From NCBI GenBank assembly GCA_963779485.1, contig CAVZYJ010000004.1, forward strand, positions 1 through 64,000: DNA of 64,000 nt, read 5' to 3'. The notes under the pieces were generated by a model, which was given only the letters and a program-made list of their open reading frames with translations, made no database searches and had not been told where the DNA came from. The position numbers and the translations under genes are program-made. Of this stretch, positions 54,024-62,941 are shown piece after piece; within the stretch, counting starts at the first letter, position 1, and every line of letters starts with the position of its first letter. The DNA comes from CAVVJA01 sp963779485 (GTDB lineage Bacteria > Actinomycetota > Actinomycetes > Mycobacteriales > Jatrophihabitantaceae).

Positions 54024-54070
54024 GTGATCTTGGACTTATCGCGCCCAAGCCACCGTATCTCCAAGATCAT
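54024..54070. repeat. Dispersed hairpin repeat, copy D
   Basis: TGATCTTGGA (54025-54034) and TCCAAGATCA (54060-54069) pair exactly. This copy is a little degenerate outside the core. It lies between divergent genes. Confidence 0.75.
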
Positions 54071-54160
54071 CAGCGCAAACCGGTCGATCTCGCCGGGCGG
54101 CGCGAATCCTTGGCTCGCGCTCGCCATTGGGCGCTAGGGTTTGCTGTCGTTGACGGGCGA

Positions 54161-54706
54161 ATGGGGGTTGGCCGGTTGGACGCGATCGTGAACTCGTTAC
54201 GGGCGGACGAGCTGGACCTGCTGCGGGAAACCGAGCCGGCGCGCATGGCCGAGTTGGATGAGGATGCGCTGCTGGACCTGCACGGCCGCGTTCGGCGCGC
54301 TCGGACCAAGTATGTGAAGCTCTACCGCCGCCAGGCCAGCGTCCGGGTGGCCGGTGTCGGTGGCCGAGGCCTGGCGCGGCCGCAGAACCGGCGCAACGCG
54401 GACAAGGCCGAGGTCTTCGAGACCGCGTTGGCCCGGGTCAGCAAGCAGGTCGACGTGGTAGCCCGGCGCGCGGCGGCACAGCTGAAGGCGGAGCGGCTCG
54501 CCGCCGCCCGTGCCGCGCCGAAGCCCTCACCGGCGACATCGGATCGAAAGGGTGCGGCCGGGAGCAAGGCGAAGTCGGCCACCCGTACTGGGACGGGGTC
54601 AGGTGGTCGCGCGCGCGTGGCCACCAAGACCACCGGTGGAGTGAAGCGCGACGCGTCTAGCCGCGCCATGGGCGCACGCCGTCAGGCCGCCCGCGATAGC
54701 CGCTAG
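54161..54706 (+). CDS. Basic Ala/Lys/Arg-rich protein of unknown function
   Basis: About 181 residues. The first 60 are acidic-helical (DAIVNSLRADELDLLRETEPARMAELDE), and the rest is strongly basic with Ala/Lys/Arg/Thr, similar in style to nucleoid-associated or RNA-binding tails. I do not recognise the family. The start at 54161 is tentative. It is a separate transcript after the hairpin repeat. Confidence 0.55.
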   Translation: MGVGRLDAIVNSLRADELDLLRETEPARMAELDEDALLDLHGRVRRARTKYVKLYRRQASVRVAGVGGRGLARPQNRRNADKAEVFETALARVSKQVDVVARRAAAQLKAERLAAARAAPKPSPATSDRKGAAGSKAKSATRTGTGSGGRARVATKTTGGVKRDASSRAMGARRQAARDSR

Positions 54707-54843
54707 CTCGTTTCCTGGCCAGACGCGCCTCCGGCCCCCGCGGCGAGAATCCACAGCCACCACCCGCGCGCCCTTGTGCGTTGTCGTACCCCGCGCGCAG
54801 GATCAGATCGTCATCAACGTCCAGATCTAGGGGGCAGCAAGCC

Positions 54844-55224
54844 ATGCCACAGCCAGTCGTCCACTTCGAGCTTCCCGCTGACGATGTCGAGCGAGCCCAG
54901 ACCTTCTATCGCGAGGCGTTCGGGTGGAACGTGATGCCGATGCCGGAGATGGAGTACACGATTCTCGGCACCGCCATGTCGGACGAGACCGGCCGTCCCA
55001 CATCGCCCGGAGAGATCAACGGCGGCATGTTCGCCCGTACCGAGGATCTGACCCAGCCTGTGATCACGATCGCTGTCGACGACATCGACGCCGCGCTGAC
55101 GAAGGTCGAGGAATGCGGCGGCAAGACACTTCGCGGACGCCAAGCCGTCGGGGATATGGGTTTCACCGGGTACTTCTCCGACAGCGAGGGAACGGTCGTC
55201 GGGCTCTGGCAGAACGCCGGGTAA
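54844..55224 (+). CDS. VOC-family glyoxalase-like protein
   Basis: 126 residues forming a beta-alpha-beta-beta-beta fold: VHFELPADDVERAQTFYREAFGW at the N-terminus and GEINGGMFAR, then DMGFTGYFSDSEGTVVGLWQN near the end. Likely metal ligands are the first His, the central Glu and a late Glu. It is similar to bleomycin-resistance/glyoxalase proteins of unknown substrate. The ATG at 54844 has GGGGG upstream. Confidence 0.82.
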   Translation: MPQPVVHFELPADDVERAQTFYREAFGWNVMPMPEMEYTILGTAMSDETGRPTSPGEINGGMFARTEDLTQPVITIAVDDIDAALTKVEECGGKTLRGRQAVGDMGFTGYFSDSEGTVVGLWQNAG

Positions 55225-55381
55225 GGCGACGACCGGTCGAGCAGCGGATCCATCAGTCGGGCGGAGTTTCGCGTCTGAGTCAAACGGGCTGGACCTGACG
55301 CGCAACAGCGTTGTTCGTTGGTCCCATTTCCGAGTGGGAGCCCGCTCGGTCGAGATCGGCTCGCCTTCGATCAGCGGTGAA

Positions 55382-55495
55382 CTAGGCCACCGCGGCGCTC
55401 GCTTCGCGACGACGGCGACGTAGCCACGCGATGCCGAACGTCACGATCAGGGTCAGCACGACCGCCAGCCCGGCGACCAGGATGAACGTCCACAT
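55382..55495 (-). CDS. Short membrane-anchor peptide (37 residues)
   Basis: A single hydrophobic helix of about 20 residues followed by LRRRRR and an Ala-rich tail. Upstream sequence in the same frame is Pro/Thr-rich, with no start, so this may be the remaining C-terminus of a cell-surface protein. A real small membrane protein is also possible. Confidence 0.35.
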   Translation of the reverse strand: MWTFILVAGLAVVLTLIVTFGIAWLRRRRREASAAVA

Positions 55496-55633
55496 CGGGG
55501 AACCGGTGTGGACGATCGTCTGCGTCGGCGGTGGCGGAGTGGTCGGGGCGGCGGTCGCTCCGTCGTCCGGTGGAGCGGGCCGGGCGATGCGCTAACCGCC
55601 TGTACTGCATGGCGAGGAGCTGATACTCGGCTT

Positions 55634-56100
55634 TCAGCGCGTTCTCTGGATCGGAGGGTCAGCCGAGGCGAAGGTCTTGAGCGCGTCGTTCACCGCTACG
55701 AGGTCGAACTCGTCCGGGTCGACGGTGCCGCCGATCCACTCCGCCCACTGTCGTGCTCGTCGTGCTTGGGGTCGCCGGCGAGGAACTCCTGGTATCCCCA
55801 CGGTCCGCCGACATCCTCGGACGGGCGGGCCTGCCGTCCCGCGACACAGGAGGGATAGCGCGTTCCGGGCTGCGGAGCGGTCACCTTCTCGACCGACACG
55901 TCGTGTTCCCAGCCGTCGCCGAAGTCGTAGGAATACTGCAGCTGACCACCACATCCGGGCCGCCCTGGCCTGGAACGACGAGACGGCCAGGCCCCGCGCG
56001 CGAGCACAACAACGTGCAGATCGTCAGCCTGGGGGGTAGGGACGCCCATTGCGGTCTGGAGCATCTGAGTCTTGCCGGCTATCCGGCCGCCAGCTGGCAT
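55634..56100 (-). pseudogene. pRiA4b ORF-3 family protein, broken
   Basis: The family signature is clear: YSYDFGDGWEHDVSVE and then CVAGRQARPSEDVGGPWGYQEFL. The C-terminus shifts frame near 55750 and continues QWAEWIGGTVDPDEFDL in another frame. The N-terminal part is degenerate or truncated. Such proteins are often carried by IS1096-type elements. It is a remnant with no intact partner nearby. Confidence 0.7.
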
Positions 56101-56113
56101 AGCGCCGATGCTC

Positions 56114-57010
56114 TTACCCGCGAATCTCCTGGGAGAGCCAGACCTGATCCAACAACGGGATTCCGTCGATCACGATGGGGTCCGGGTATCCGGTCGCCGG
56201 GGTGAACGCGTCCCGGTCGACGGAGAGCAGCCGGAAGCCCACGCGTTGGTAGAAGCGCAGATTGCCAGTGTCCGCCGCCGCGGTGGAGACCACGATCCCC
56301 GACCAGCCCTCGGCAGCAGACCGGCGAAGGGCGGACCGGACGAGAGCGCGGCCGAGCCCGGTGCCCCGCTCCTCGGGCAGGACGGCCATGCTCTTCAGCT
56401 CGATCTCGCCGGGTTGCCCGGTCGGCACCAGCTGCAGGTGACCGAGCACGTCCGGTCCACGGCGGGCGACCAGGACCCGACCCAGCTCGAGGTAGCTGTC
56501 CAGCTGGCTCGAGGAATCCTCGGCGAACTCGAACAGCGGCCGCAGCGACGCCCGTGTGCCTTGGTGCCATTCGATCTCGACATCGTTCCGCTCGGCGACC
56601 GCTGCGGCCGACGATGCGGCGACGACGACGCGGTACCCGTCGGGGTCGAGAAGGGTCTCGCCGAACCGATGCCAATACGGATTCGGGGACGCGACGGTGG
56701 AGACGCCGGCGGCGACGAGACGGGCCCCGACGGTCCGCACTTGGTCCAGCGTGTTGAGGTACAGAACCAGAAGATCCTCGTCGGTACCCGGGCTCGGCTC
56801 GAGCGGTCCGGCGGTGAGCTCGAGCTCACCCCCGCCGGGCAACGCGAAGAAGACGCCGTCGTATCCGTCGTGATTCTCGAAGCCACCCCGAAGCTCCAGG
56901 CCGAGCAGATCGCGGTAGAACGCGGTCGATTCGGCAAGATCACGCGCCGGGTGGGCCACTCGCGAGCCCGTCCAGGCCGCTGCGGGCGTCAGAGCGGGCG
57001 GATATGACAT
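56114..57010 (-). CDS. VOC domain fused to a GNAT acetyltransferase domain
   Basis: 298 residues. The first 130 have the glyoxalase/VOC pattern (VAHPARDLAESTAFYRDLLGL; LLDPDGYRVVV). The last 150 carry a GNAT domain with the acetyl-CoA loop VLPEERGTGLGRALV and YQRVGF. The start at ATG 57010 has GGAGGTCAG. The two halves read in one intact frame, so the fusion is genuine. A detoxification role, for example of an antibiotic or glyoxal-type compound, is possible, unproven. Confidence 0.82.
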   Translation of the reverse strand: MSYPPALTPAAAWTGSRVAHPARDLAESTAFYRDLLGLELRGGFENHDGYDGVFFALPGGGELELTAGPLEPSPGTDEDLLVLYLNTLDQVRTVGARLVAAGVSTVASPNPYWHRFGETLLDPDGYRVVVAASSAAAVAERNDVEIEWHQGTRASLRPLFEFAEDSSSQLDSYLELGRVLVARRGPDVLGHLQLVPTGQPGEIELKSMAVLPEERGTGLGRALVRSALRRSAAEGWSGIVVSTAAADTGNLRFYQRVGFRLLSVDRDAFTPATGYPDPIVIDGIPLLDQVWLSQEIRG

Positions 57011-57098
57011 CTGACCTCCCAGTTCGGTGGCTGCGGCGAGCTCGTCGAGCGGCCCACAACATGACGAGCCGCGGCACACGGTCGGCGACGGAAGCCGG

Positions 57099-58094
57099 TC
57101 AGGCGGTTGGCGCGAGGAGACCGCCCTTTTGGTACGCGGCGAAGGTCAGGTTCCAGTCGCCGTAGCCGTCCCATACCGGCAGCACCTGGGCCGTACCGGT
57201 ATGGGTCCAGGTGACCGGATCGCCTATCTGCGACCAGTGGTAGTACCACTGCGCGTCGGCGGGGGCCATGTTGGTGCAGCCATGGGACAGGTTTGCCTGC
57301 CCGAGCTGTCCGTTCCAGTACGCGTCATGCAGGAATTCCCCGTCGTAGGTGACGCGGACTGACCAGGGCACCTGGATGCTGTAGAACGCCTCGCCGGGGG
57401 AGCTCACCATCAATTGCGGGTTGGCCTTCGAGATGACGACGGCGGTGCCGAGGTAGGTCGGTGTCTGGGCGGCTCCGAGCGAGATGTTGAAGGTGCGAAT
57501 GAGAGCACCGTCCTGGTAGACGTACATCTTGTCGACGCCCGGTTGACCGTTGATCTTGACGATCTGCGCCGCACCGGTCTTCATCGTCAGGGTCAAGCTG
57601 TTAGCGAACATCAGGCCGGGACCGGCCCAGAGCCCGGCGACCGGCAGGTCGACGCGGATCGTCGCGTGCCCTGGCCAGAAGGCGGCGGGCCGATAGTGGG
57701 CCTCGAGGGCGTCCGCGGCCTGCGAGGAGCGCTCCCAGTACCAGGCGCCGTGCGCGGGAGTTCCGTTGACCGTCACCGACGCGACCTTGTCGAAGACGGA
57801 GGCGTCGGTCGGGGCGACCGAGAAGTAGGCGATGATCGGCATGGCGACGCCGTAGCGCTGCCCGTCTCCTTCGGCCAGGGACACCTGCACCGGTGCGCCG
57901 GACCCGCGTTTCGGTGGCGGCGGCGTGCTGATTGTCGGGGGATGGCTGGTCGGCGACGTGGGCGTCGCCGATGACGGAGACGCGGTGACCGTGGTTGTGA
58001 CCACCGAAGCGCTCGGACCGGCGGAAGTACACGCGGTGAGCAGCATTCCGGCGACGGCTACCGCGGCCACCGCGCCAACGATCCGAAGCCTCAC
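57099..58094 (-). CDS. L,D-transpeptidase, lipoprotein
   Basis: 331 residues. The lipobox LTAC (near residue 22) directs membrane anchoring. An Ig-like module is followed by the YkuD domain with the catalytic motif SHGCTN (Cys near residue 275). These enzymes form 3-3 crosslinks in peptidoglycan and are abundant in actinomycetes. The GTG start at 58094 is 7 nt from a TACCCT box, so the gene is leaderless. Confidence 0.92.
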   Translation of the reverse strand: MRLRIVGAVAAVAVAGMLLTACTSAGPSASVVTTTVTASPSSATPTSPTSHPPTISTPPPPKRGSGAPVQVSLAEGDGQRYGVAMPIIAYFSVAPTDASVFDKVASVTVNGTPAHGAWYWERSSQAADALEAHYRPAAFWPGHATIRVDLPVAGLWAGPGLMFANSLTLTMKTGAAQIVKINGQPGVDKMYVYQDGALIRTFNISLGAAQTPTYLGTAVVISKANPQLMVSSPGEAFYSIQVPWSVRVTYDGEFLHDAYWNGQLGQANLSHGCTNMAPADAQWYYHWSQIGDPVTWTHTGTAQVLPVWDGYGDWNLTFAAYQKGGLLAPTA

Positions 58095-58101
58095 ACATCG
58101 C

Positions 58102-58107
58102 AGGGTA
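58102..58107 (-). promoter_or_regulatory. Leaderless -10 box TACCCT for the L,D-transpeptidase
   Basis: The box is followed by seven bases and GTG at 58094. The box and spacing are the same as for the PabC-like gene. Confidence 0.55.
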
Positions 58108-58157
58108 TAGAGCGTTGCTTAAGGATTACTGATGCCACGACGGGTGCGGGTACCTCG

Positions 58158-59606
58158 TCAGACTCCCGTTCGGGCCTGCACCTCGCCGGAGGCCACGGCC
58201 GCGGCTAGCGCGGCGTGGTCGCGTTCGTTCTGCTCGGCATAGGTTTCGGAGAAGTCGGCTATCGCGTTGTCGAATCGGTTCGACTTGCCGAGATACGCCC
58301 CGATCGCTATGCGATCGCCAGATCGGGCATGGGCGCGCGCGAGCGTCCAGCCACAGAGGCGCGCGTATCGATCGAAGCTGACGGGGTCCATCCGCTCGAG
58401 TTCGGCGGAGGCCTTCCAGTCGCGCAGTTGCCGTAGGTAGAAATCGGCGTCCTCCCCGCGCAGGGTGCGTACGCGAAGCCAGCCCAGGAAGATGTCGCTC
58501 GTAGCTTGCATGAGGTGCTGTCCGGCCACGACTCGCTCGCCCTGGTTGGCGTATTGCGACGCGCCGACATATTCCGCCAAAACCGATTCCTCGGCCTGCT
58601 TGGCTTGGAGGAGCAGCGCATCGTCATCGAGGCCGGATTCCAGCAGCAGGATCCACGCCATGGTCCCGACGCTGCCGACGCCGACGACCTTGTGGGCGAT
58701 GTCGGTCAGGCTGAAGTGATCGAGCAGGAGGCGGCGGTCGGACTGCAGCGTGTTGCGATACTTGCCCAGCAGGCCGACGATCATGCTCCGTAGGGCGTGC
58801 GAATCAACCTGCGGAGAGTACGCCGCCAGCTCGTCGATCGGCACGATCAGCGGTGGCTTGCTGATGATTCGTCGGCGCCCATCGACCGCCGTGACGAGCT
58901 TGCCGACGGCTTGCAAGCTGTCGCGGGTGTATGCCTTCCCGATGATGGCGTCGGTACCCTTGAGCCGCGCCCGATCACGCTTTCGCTCTTGCGGGCCGAG
59001 CCCGGACCGAAATAGCGCGAGGGCGTTCTCCACGTCGATGTGCACGTTCCAGACGGTGAGAATCGCCTGCTGGGCGAACTCACGCATTGCGGTCCGGTAG
59101 CTCTCGACGACGGTCAAGGTGATCTTGCGGCATTCCTTCTTGCTGAAGCCGTTGTCTCGCCCGGCCACCACGAAGCTCGCGGCGAGGCGCTTCACGTCCC
59201 ATTCGAACGGTCCCGGCAGCGTCTCGTCGAAGTCGTTGATGTCGAATACCAGGCGCCGCTCCGGCGAGGCGTAGGCGCCAAAGTTGGACAGGTGGGCATC
59301 GCCGCAGAGCTGCGTCCGCAGGCCGGTCGTCGGTGTCGTGGCCAGGTCGTCGGCCATGACTATGGCCGCGCCACGGTAGAAGGTGAACGGCGAGACGAGC
59401 ATGCGGCCATGGCGCATCGGCACGAGCTCGGGTACTCGGCTCTTCGCCTGCCGCAGGAGCAAGGCCACCGGGTTCCGCGACGGCGCCGGTCGGAAGTCGG
59501 CGTGGGCTTCCAGAGGTACCTCGGCTCGGGCGGCCTTTCCCAGCTCGACTCGTTCGCTCGGGCTTAGACGCTCAACGCCGCTGTCGGATGTGCGCTCCTC
59601 AGCCAC
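58158..59606 (-). CDS. DUF2252 protein
   Basis: 482 residues from GTG 59606, with AGGGGG upstream. The kinase-like fold is suggested by the motif RTQLCGDAHLSNFG and by VFDINDFDETLPGPFEWDVKRLAASF, the hallmark of DUF2252. Its activity is not known. It is single in the window, with the L,D-transpeptidase downstream on the same strand. Confidence 0.88.
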   Translation of the reverse strand: MAEERTSDSGVERLSPSERVELGKAARAEVPLEAHADFRPAPSRNPVALLLRQAKSRVPELVPMRHGRMLVSPFTFYRGAAIVMADDLATTPTTGLRTQLCGDAHLSNFGAYASPERRLVFDINDFDETLPGPFEWDVKRLAASFVVAGRDNGFSKKECRKITLTVVESYRTAMREFAQQAILTVWNVHIDVENALALFRSGLGPQERKRDRARLKGTDAIIGKAYTRDSLQAVGKLVTAVDGRRRIISKPPLIVPIDELAAYSPQVDSHALRSMIVGLLGKYRNTLQSDRRLLLDHFSLTDIAHKVVGVGSVGTMAWILLLESGLDDDALLLQAKQAEESVLAEYVGASQYANQGERVVAGQHLMQATSDIFLGWLRVRTLRGEDADFYLRQLRDWKASAELERMDPVSFDRYARLCGWTLARAHARSGDRIAIGAYLGKSNRFDNAIADFSETYAEQNERDHAALAAAVASGEVQARTGV

Positions 59607-59784
59607 GACAGCCCCCTTCGTCAATTCGACCCTAAGGGCTCCATCGGTATACACCTTCCGTCGCTATGACGACGGATCACGCAAACCCGTCGATTCCGGG
59701 CCGGTGTGCGCTTGAGCACTGGCGTGAACGGTGCCGACGCGCGGCCGCGTACCTAGGGCAAAGACATCCTCGAAAGGAACTCCG

Positions 59785-60072
59785 ATGAGAACCTCGAAGT
59801 TAATGCCGACGACGTCGGCCAGCCCGTGGCCGTCCGCACAGCCTGCGGAGGACACGTTTGCCGACAGTCGCCAAGAGCCACCGGAGCGGCTCGCCGTCAC
59901 CAGCGCCGTCATACGGGCCTTCCGCCGGCACGGCTGGACGATTACCGAGGAGCGCTCGGCCGGTTGGCTCTATCTCATCGCGCGTGGCCACGGACAGTCA
60001 GCCGTGTACAAGCTCGTCGGCCCGTCGTTCGACCACACGGGTAGTCACTACCGGGGGTACCGCATCGCCTGA
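59785..60072 (+). CDS. Hypothetical protein (95 residues)
   Basis: ATG at 59785 with GAAAGGAA before it. The second half has TSAVIRAFRRHGWTITEERSAGWLYLIARG, reminiscent of a small alpha/beta or beta-sheet domain. No family is identified. It is followed by a possible very small ORF. Confidence 0.5.
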   Translation: MRTSKLMPTTSASPWPSAQPAEDTFADSRQEPPERLAVTSAVIRAFRRHGWTITEERSAGWLYLIARGHGQSAVYKLVGPSFDHTGSHYRGYRIA

Positions 60073-60075
60073 CCA

Positions 60076-60210
60076 ATGCCTAGCCTCGGCCCGGCGCACA
60101 CGGTCGCCGTCCAGCCGGTTGGCGCGAGGCTCCAGTTTGTCAGCTGGATCGTCCCTCTCGGCAGCGTCGTCACCGCGATCGTGTGTGCCCTGACGGTGAA
60201 GCCACGCTAG
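60076..60210 (+). CDS. Possible 44-residue membrane peptide
   Basis: It starts 3 nt after the previous stop and has one hydrophobic segment (about 20-40). There is no separate ribosome binding site, so it would depend on translational coupling. Low confidence. Confidence 0.3.
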   Translation: MPSLGPAHTVAVQPVGARLQFVSWIVPLGSVVTAIVCALTVKPR

Positions 60211-60307
60211 GACGCTATCGACGCCGCGCCGGGTCGGGCCAAGGCGTTGTCCAGGATGACTCCGCGCGCCGCGGTGGCCGTGAGCCGGCAGGCGGCAGGA
60301 TTGAGCC

Positions 60308-60895
60308 ATGACCGAACTGACTGGCGTCGATTCTGCATTCGGATACGGCGACTCGATCCTTGTCGGCTCGCTGGTCCGCATCCGCGGTGTCCGCGACGAC
60401 GACCTGCCGACGCTGGCGAAGTGGGAGATGGATCCCGGGCGGCTGGCCACGCTGTCGAGTTGGGTGGCCCCGGCATCCGAAGCTGGGGCGAAGGAGCGCA
60501 TCGCGAAGTGGAGCGCCAACGACAAGGACGACCTCGGGTTCGCCATCGAAACGCTCGAGGACCCGCCGGTGCTGGTCGGCCACATCGGACTGTGGGGCGC
60601 CCGGCCGAAGGACCGGTGCGCGACGATCGGTATTGCGCTGGGACGCGACTACATCGGGCGCGGCTATGGCACGGACGCGATGCGGGTGATCGTGGAATAC
60701 GGCTTCCGCGAGATGGGCCTGCACCGCATGCAGCTGGACGTCGCCCCGTTCAACGCCGCCGGCGTTCGCGCCTACGAGAAGGCGGGATTCGTCGAGGAGG
60801 GCCGGCGCCGCGAGTCTGTCTGGCACGACGGACGGTGGTACGACGAGGTGATGATGTCGATCCTCGACCGTGAGTGGGTCGCCCGCCGGACCTGA
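60308..60895 (+). CDS. GNAT-family N-acetyltransferase
   Basis: 195 residues. The acetyl-CoA binding region IALGRDYIGRGYGTDAM and the C-terminal VRAYEKAGFVEEGRRRE match the RimJ/RimL-type GNAT group. The substrate is unknown; some members modify ribosomal proteins or antibiotics. No operon partner is close. Confidence 0.85.
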   Translation: MTELTGVDSAFGYGDSILVGSLVRIRGVRDDDLPTLAKWEMDPGRLATLSSWVAPASEAGAKERIAKWSANDKDDLGFAIETLEDPPVLVGHIGLWGARPKDRCATIGIALGRDYIGRGYGTDAMRVIVEYGFREMGLHRMQLDVAPFNAAGVRAYEKAGFVEEGRRRESVWHDGRWYDEVMMSILDREWVARRT

Positions 60896-61020
60896 GCCGG
60901 CAAGGTACGCGGCACGCCGATGAATCCGGCTTCCACCGCCGAAGGCGGATCCGCCGTTCGACAGCGCAGCGTCGTGCGCATGGGGGGTGCGTGAGTCCGA
61001 ATTGCCGCGGCCCAGGCGCC

Positions 61021-61473
61021 TCAGTCGTCACGTGCCTGCGCGGGACGCGACGTGGCCAGCGTGCGGGCGCCCGGGTGCCCCCGCTCACTCCGAGACCATC
61101 CACGAGGGCCCTGGGTCTGCGCCGCTGGAGTGAGAGCGGCGGCGAGGCTGTTCAGGGTGTCGTCGATGATGCGGTAGTAGGCCCACTTGCCGCGCTGCTC
61201 GCGGGTGACCAGGCCGGCGTCGGTGAGTTGTTTCATGTGGTGGGACACGGTGGGCTGGGATAGCCCGATCGGGTCGGTCAGCTCGCAGATGCAGGCCTCG
61301 CTGCCATCGTGGGCGGCGATCAGCGAGAGCAGTCGGATTCGATGCGGGTCGGCAAGCGCCTTGAGGATGCGGGCGAGCTGTTCGGCTTGGTCCTCGTCGA
61401 CGACGCGGCCGGTCAACGGCGGGCAGCACGCCACGGGGTCGGCCGTAAGCAGCGGCAGCATCTGGGTGGGCAT
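61021..61473 (-). CDS. arsR: ArsR-family arsenic regulator
   Basis: 150 residues with the ArsR winged helix (SQPTVSHHMKQLTDAGLV). Candidate As(III) ligands are the Cys pair ACC (Cys16, Cys17) near the N-terminus and CIC (Cys61, Cys63) in the CICEL motif. It is divergent from arsM, with the operator at 61532 between them, so autoregulation and control of arsM are likely. The C-terminal extension is Arg/Ser/Pro-rich. Confidence 0.88.
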   Translation of the reverse strand: MPTQMLPLLTADPVACCPPLTGRVVDEDQAEQLARILKALADPHRIRLLSLIAAHDGSEACICELTDPIGLSQPTVSHHMKQLTDAGLVTREQRGKWAYYRIIDDTLNSLAAALTPAAQTQGPRGWSRSERGHPGARTLATSRPAQARDD

Positions 61474-61531
61474 ACCTCCAAGCCTATGACTCGCATTGAC
61501 ATTCGTCGATGCGTCATGCAGAGTCCAACGT

Positions 61532-61547
61532 ATCGAAGTTTATCGAT
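61532..61547. promoter_or_regulatory. Operator-like palindrome upstream of arsM
   Basis: ATCGA-N6-TCGAT (61532-61536 and 61543-61547) lies between arsR and arsM. Spacing and symmetry are those of ArsR binding sites. Confidence 0.55.
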
Positions 61548-61555
61548 GGGAGCTT

Positions 61556-62398
61556 ATGATGGCCGATTTGGATCTTCGGGAGCGGGTACGTCAGCGGTAC
61601 GCGGCGGCGGCTGTGGCGGTGACCGGCACCGGCCCGGACGGGGAGGTGCCGGCTGCCGAGGGGTGCTGCGGTTCGGCGGCGGCCGAGCCGAGCGGGTGCT
61701 GCTCGGCTGGGGCGTGCGCGCCAGAGACGGTCGAGGTGGGCGCGGGCTTCGGTGCCGCCCTGTATGGCGCGGACGAGCAGGGTGAGCTGCCAGCAGAGGC
61801 ACTGGTGGCCAGCCTGGGCTGCGGGAATCCAACCGCGGTGGCCGAGTTGCGCTCTGGTGAGCGGGTACTGGACTTGGGCTCCGGTGGTGGGATCGACGTG
61901 TTGCTGTCGGCGCGCCGGGTCGGCGAGTCCGGCTTCGCGTACGGGGTGGACATGACGGACGAGATGCTCTCCTTGGCGCGGAACAACGCGAGGAAGGCCG
62001 GCGTGACCAATGTGGAGTTCCGCAAAGGCACCATCGAACAGGTTCCGCTGCCCGACGGTGCGGTGGACGTGGTGATCTCCAACTGTGTGATCAACCTGTC
62101 GGTGGACAAGCCGGCGGTGCTCGCGGAGATGTACCGGGTGCTGACCCCGGGCGGCCGGGTGGGGGTGACCGACGTGGTCGCTGAAGACCACCTCAGCGCG
62201 GCAGACCGGGCCGCGCGGGGCAGCTACGTGGGGTGCATCGCCGGCGCCTTGTCCCGGCAGGAGTACCTCGACGGCCTGGCCGCCGTCGGGTTCGTCGACG
62301 CGGAGGTCATCTTCGCCCACGAAGCCGCGCCGGGTATGCATTCGGCGATCGTGCGCGCGGTCAAGCCCGCCGTCGGTTCGAGCTGGGCAACGGCATAG
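61556..62398 (+). CDS. arsM: Arsenite S-adenosylmethionine methyltransferase
   Basis: About 280 residues. The SAM site is VLDLGSGGGIDVLLSA; the arsenic-binding Cys are GCCGS and GCCSAGAC near the N-terminus, and NCVINLS and SYVGCIAGAL further on, as in ArsM. It methylates As(III), giving volatile or less toxic forms. The start at 61556 or 61559 (an ATGATG pair) has GGGAG before it. Confidence 0.92.
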   Translation: MMADLDLRERVRQRYAAAAVAVTGTGPDGEVPAAEGCCGSAAAEPSGCCSAGACAPETVEVGAGFGAALYGADEQGELPAEALVASLGCGNPTAVAELRSGERVLDLGSGGGIDVLLSARRVGESGFAYGVDMTDEMLSLARNNARKAGVTNVEFRKGTIEQVPLPDGAVDVVISNCVINLSVDKPAVLAEMYRVLTPGGRVGVTDVVAEDHLSAADRAARGSYVGCIAGALSRQEYLDGLAAVGFVDAEVIFAHEAAPGMHSAIVRAVKPAVGSSWATA

Positions 62399-62443
62399 GC
62401 GGCGGCGCTTCCAGGAAGATGTTGGTGGTGCTTATCGGTGCGA

Positions 62444-62941
62444 CTAGCGTTGCGGGATGATCTCGAGCTGGTCGAGCAGGGCGAGCACCCGGTGTTCGAT
62501 CTGGTCGCGGATCGGCCGCACGGCGGCGACATCTAGCCCGGCGGGGTCGTCGAGGGTCCAGTCTTCGTAGCGCTTGCCGGGGAGCACCGGGCAGGCGTCG
62601 CCGCAGCCCATTGTGATCACTACGTCCGCGGCGCGCACGACCTCATCGGTCCACGGTTTGGGGTACTCGGTGGAGATGTCGATGCCCCGTTCGGCCATCG
62701 CCGCGACCGCGGCCGGGTTGACCTGTTCGCCGGGCTCCGAGCCGCCGGACCAGGCGATTGCCGCGTCGCTGGCGTAGTGGGTGAAGAAGCCGAGGGCCAT
62801 CTGCGAGCGGCCGGCGTTATGCGTGCACAGGAACAGCACCATGGGTTGGCCGTGGTGAGCCTGCCCTTGGACTTTGGCCGATGCTTGCCGCCGTCGCCGG
62901 GCGAACCGTTCGGCGAGCAGTGGCAGGAAGTTGGCTGTCAT
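62444..62941 (-). CDS. arsC: Arsenate reductase, low-molecular-weight phosphatase fold
   Basis: 165 residues. The P-loop CTHNAGRS starts at Cys39; later cysteines Cys113 and Cys117 (MGCGDACPVLPGK) could take part in the redox relay. In actinomycetes such enzymes are often mycothiol- or thioredoxin-linked. The start overlaps the stop of the upstream ArsR-phosphatase fusion gene in ATGA. It reduces As(V) to As(III) for ArsM and efflux. Confidence 0.88.
   Translation of the reverse strand: MTANFLPLLAERFARRRRQASAKVQGQAHHGQPMVLFLCTHNAGRSQMALGFFTHYASDAAIAWSGGSEPGEQVNPAAVAAMAERGIDISTEYPKPWTDEVVRAADVVITMGCGDACPVLPGKRYEDWTLDDPAGLDVAAVRPIRDQIEHRVLALLDQLEIIPQR

Noticed and set aside
57076..60135. Shared GGTTGGCGCGAGG near 57101 and 60117
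   Set aside because: Only 13 bases are identical, with looser similarity around it; too little to call a repeat family.
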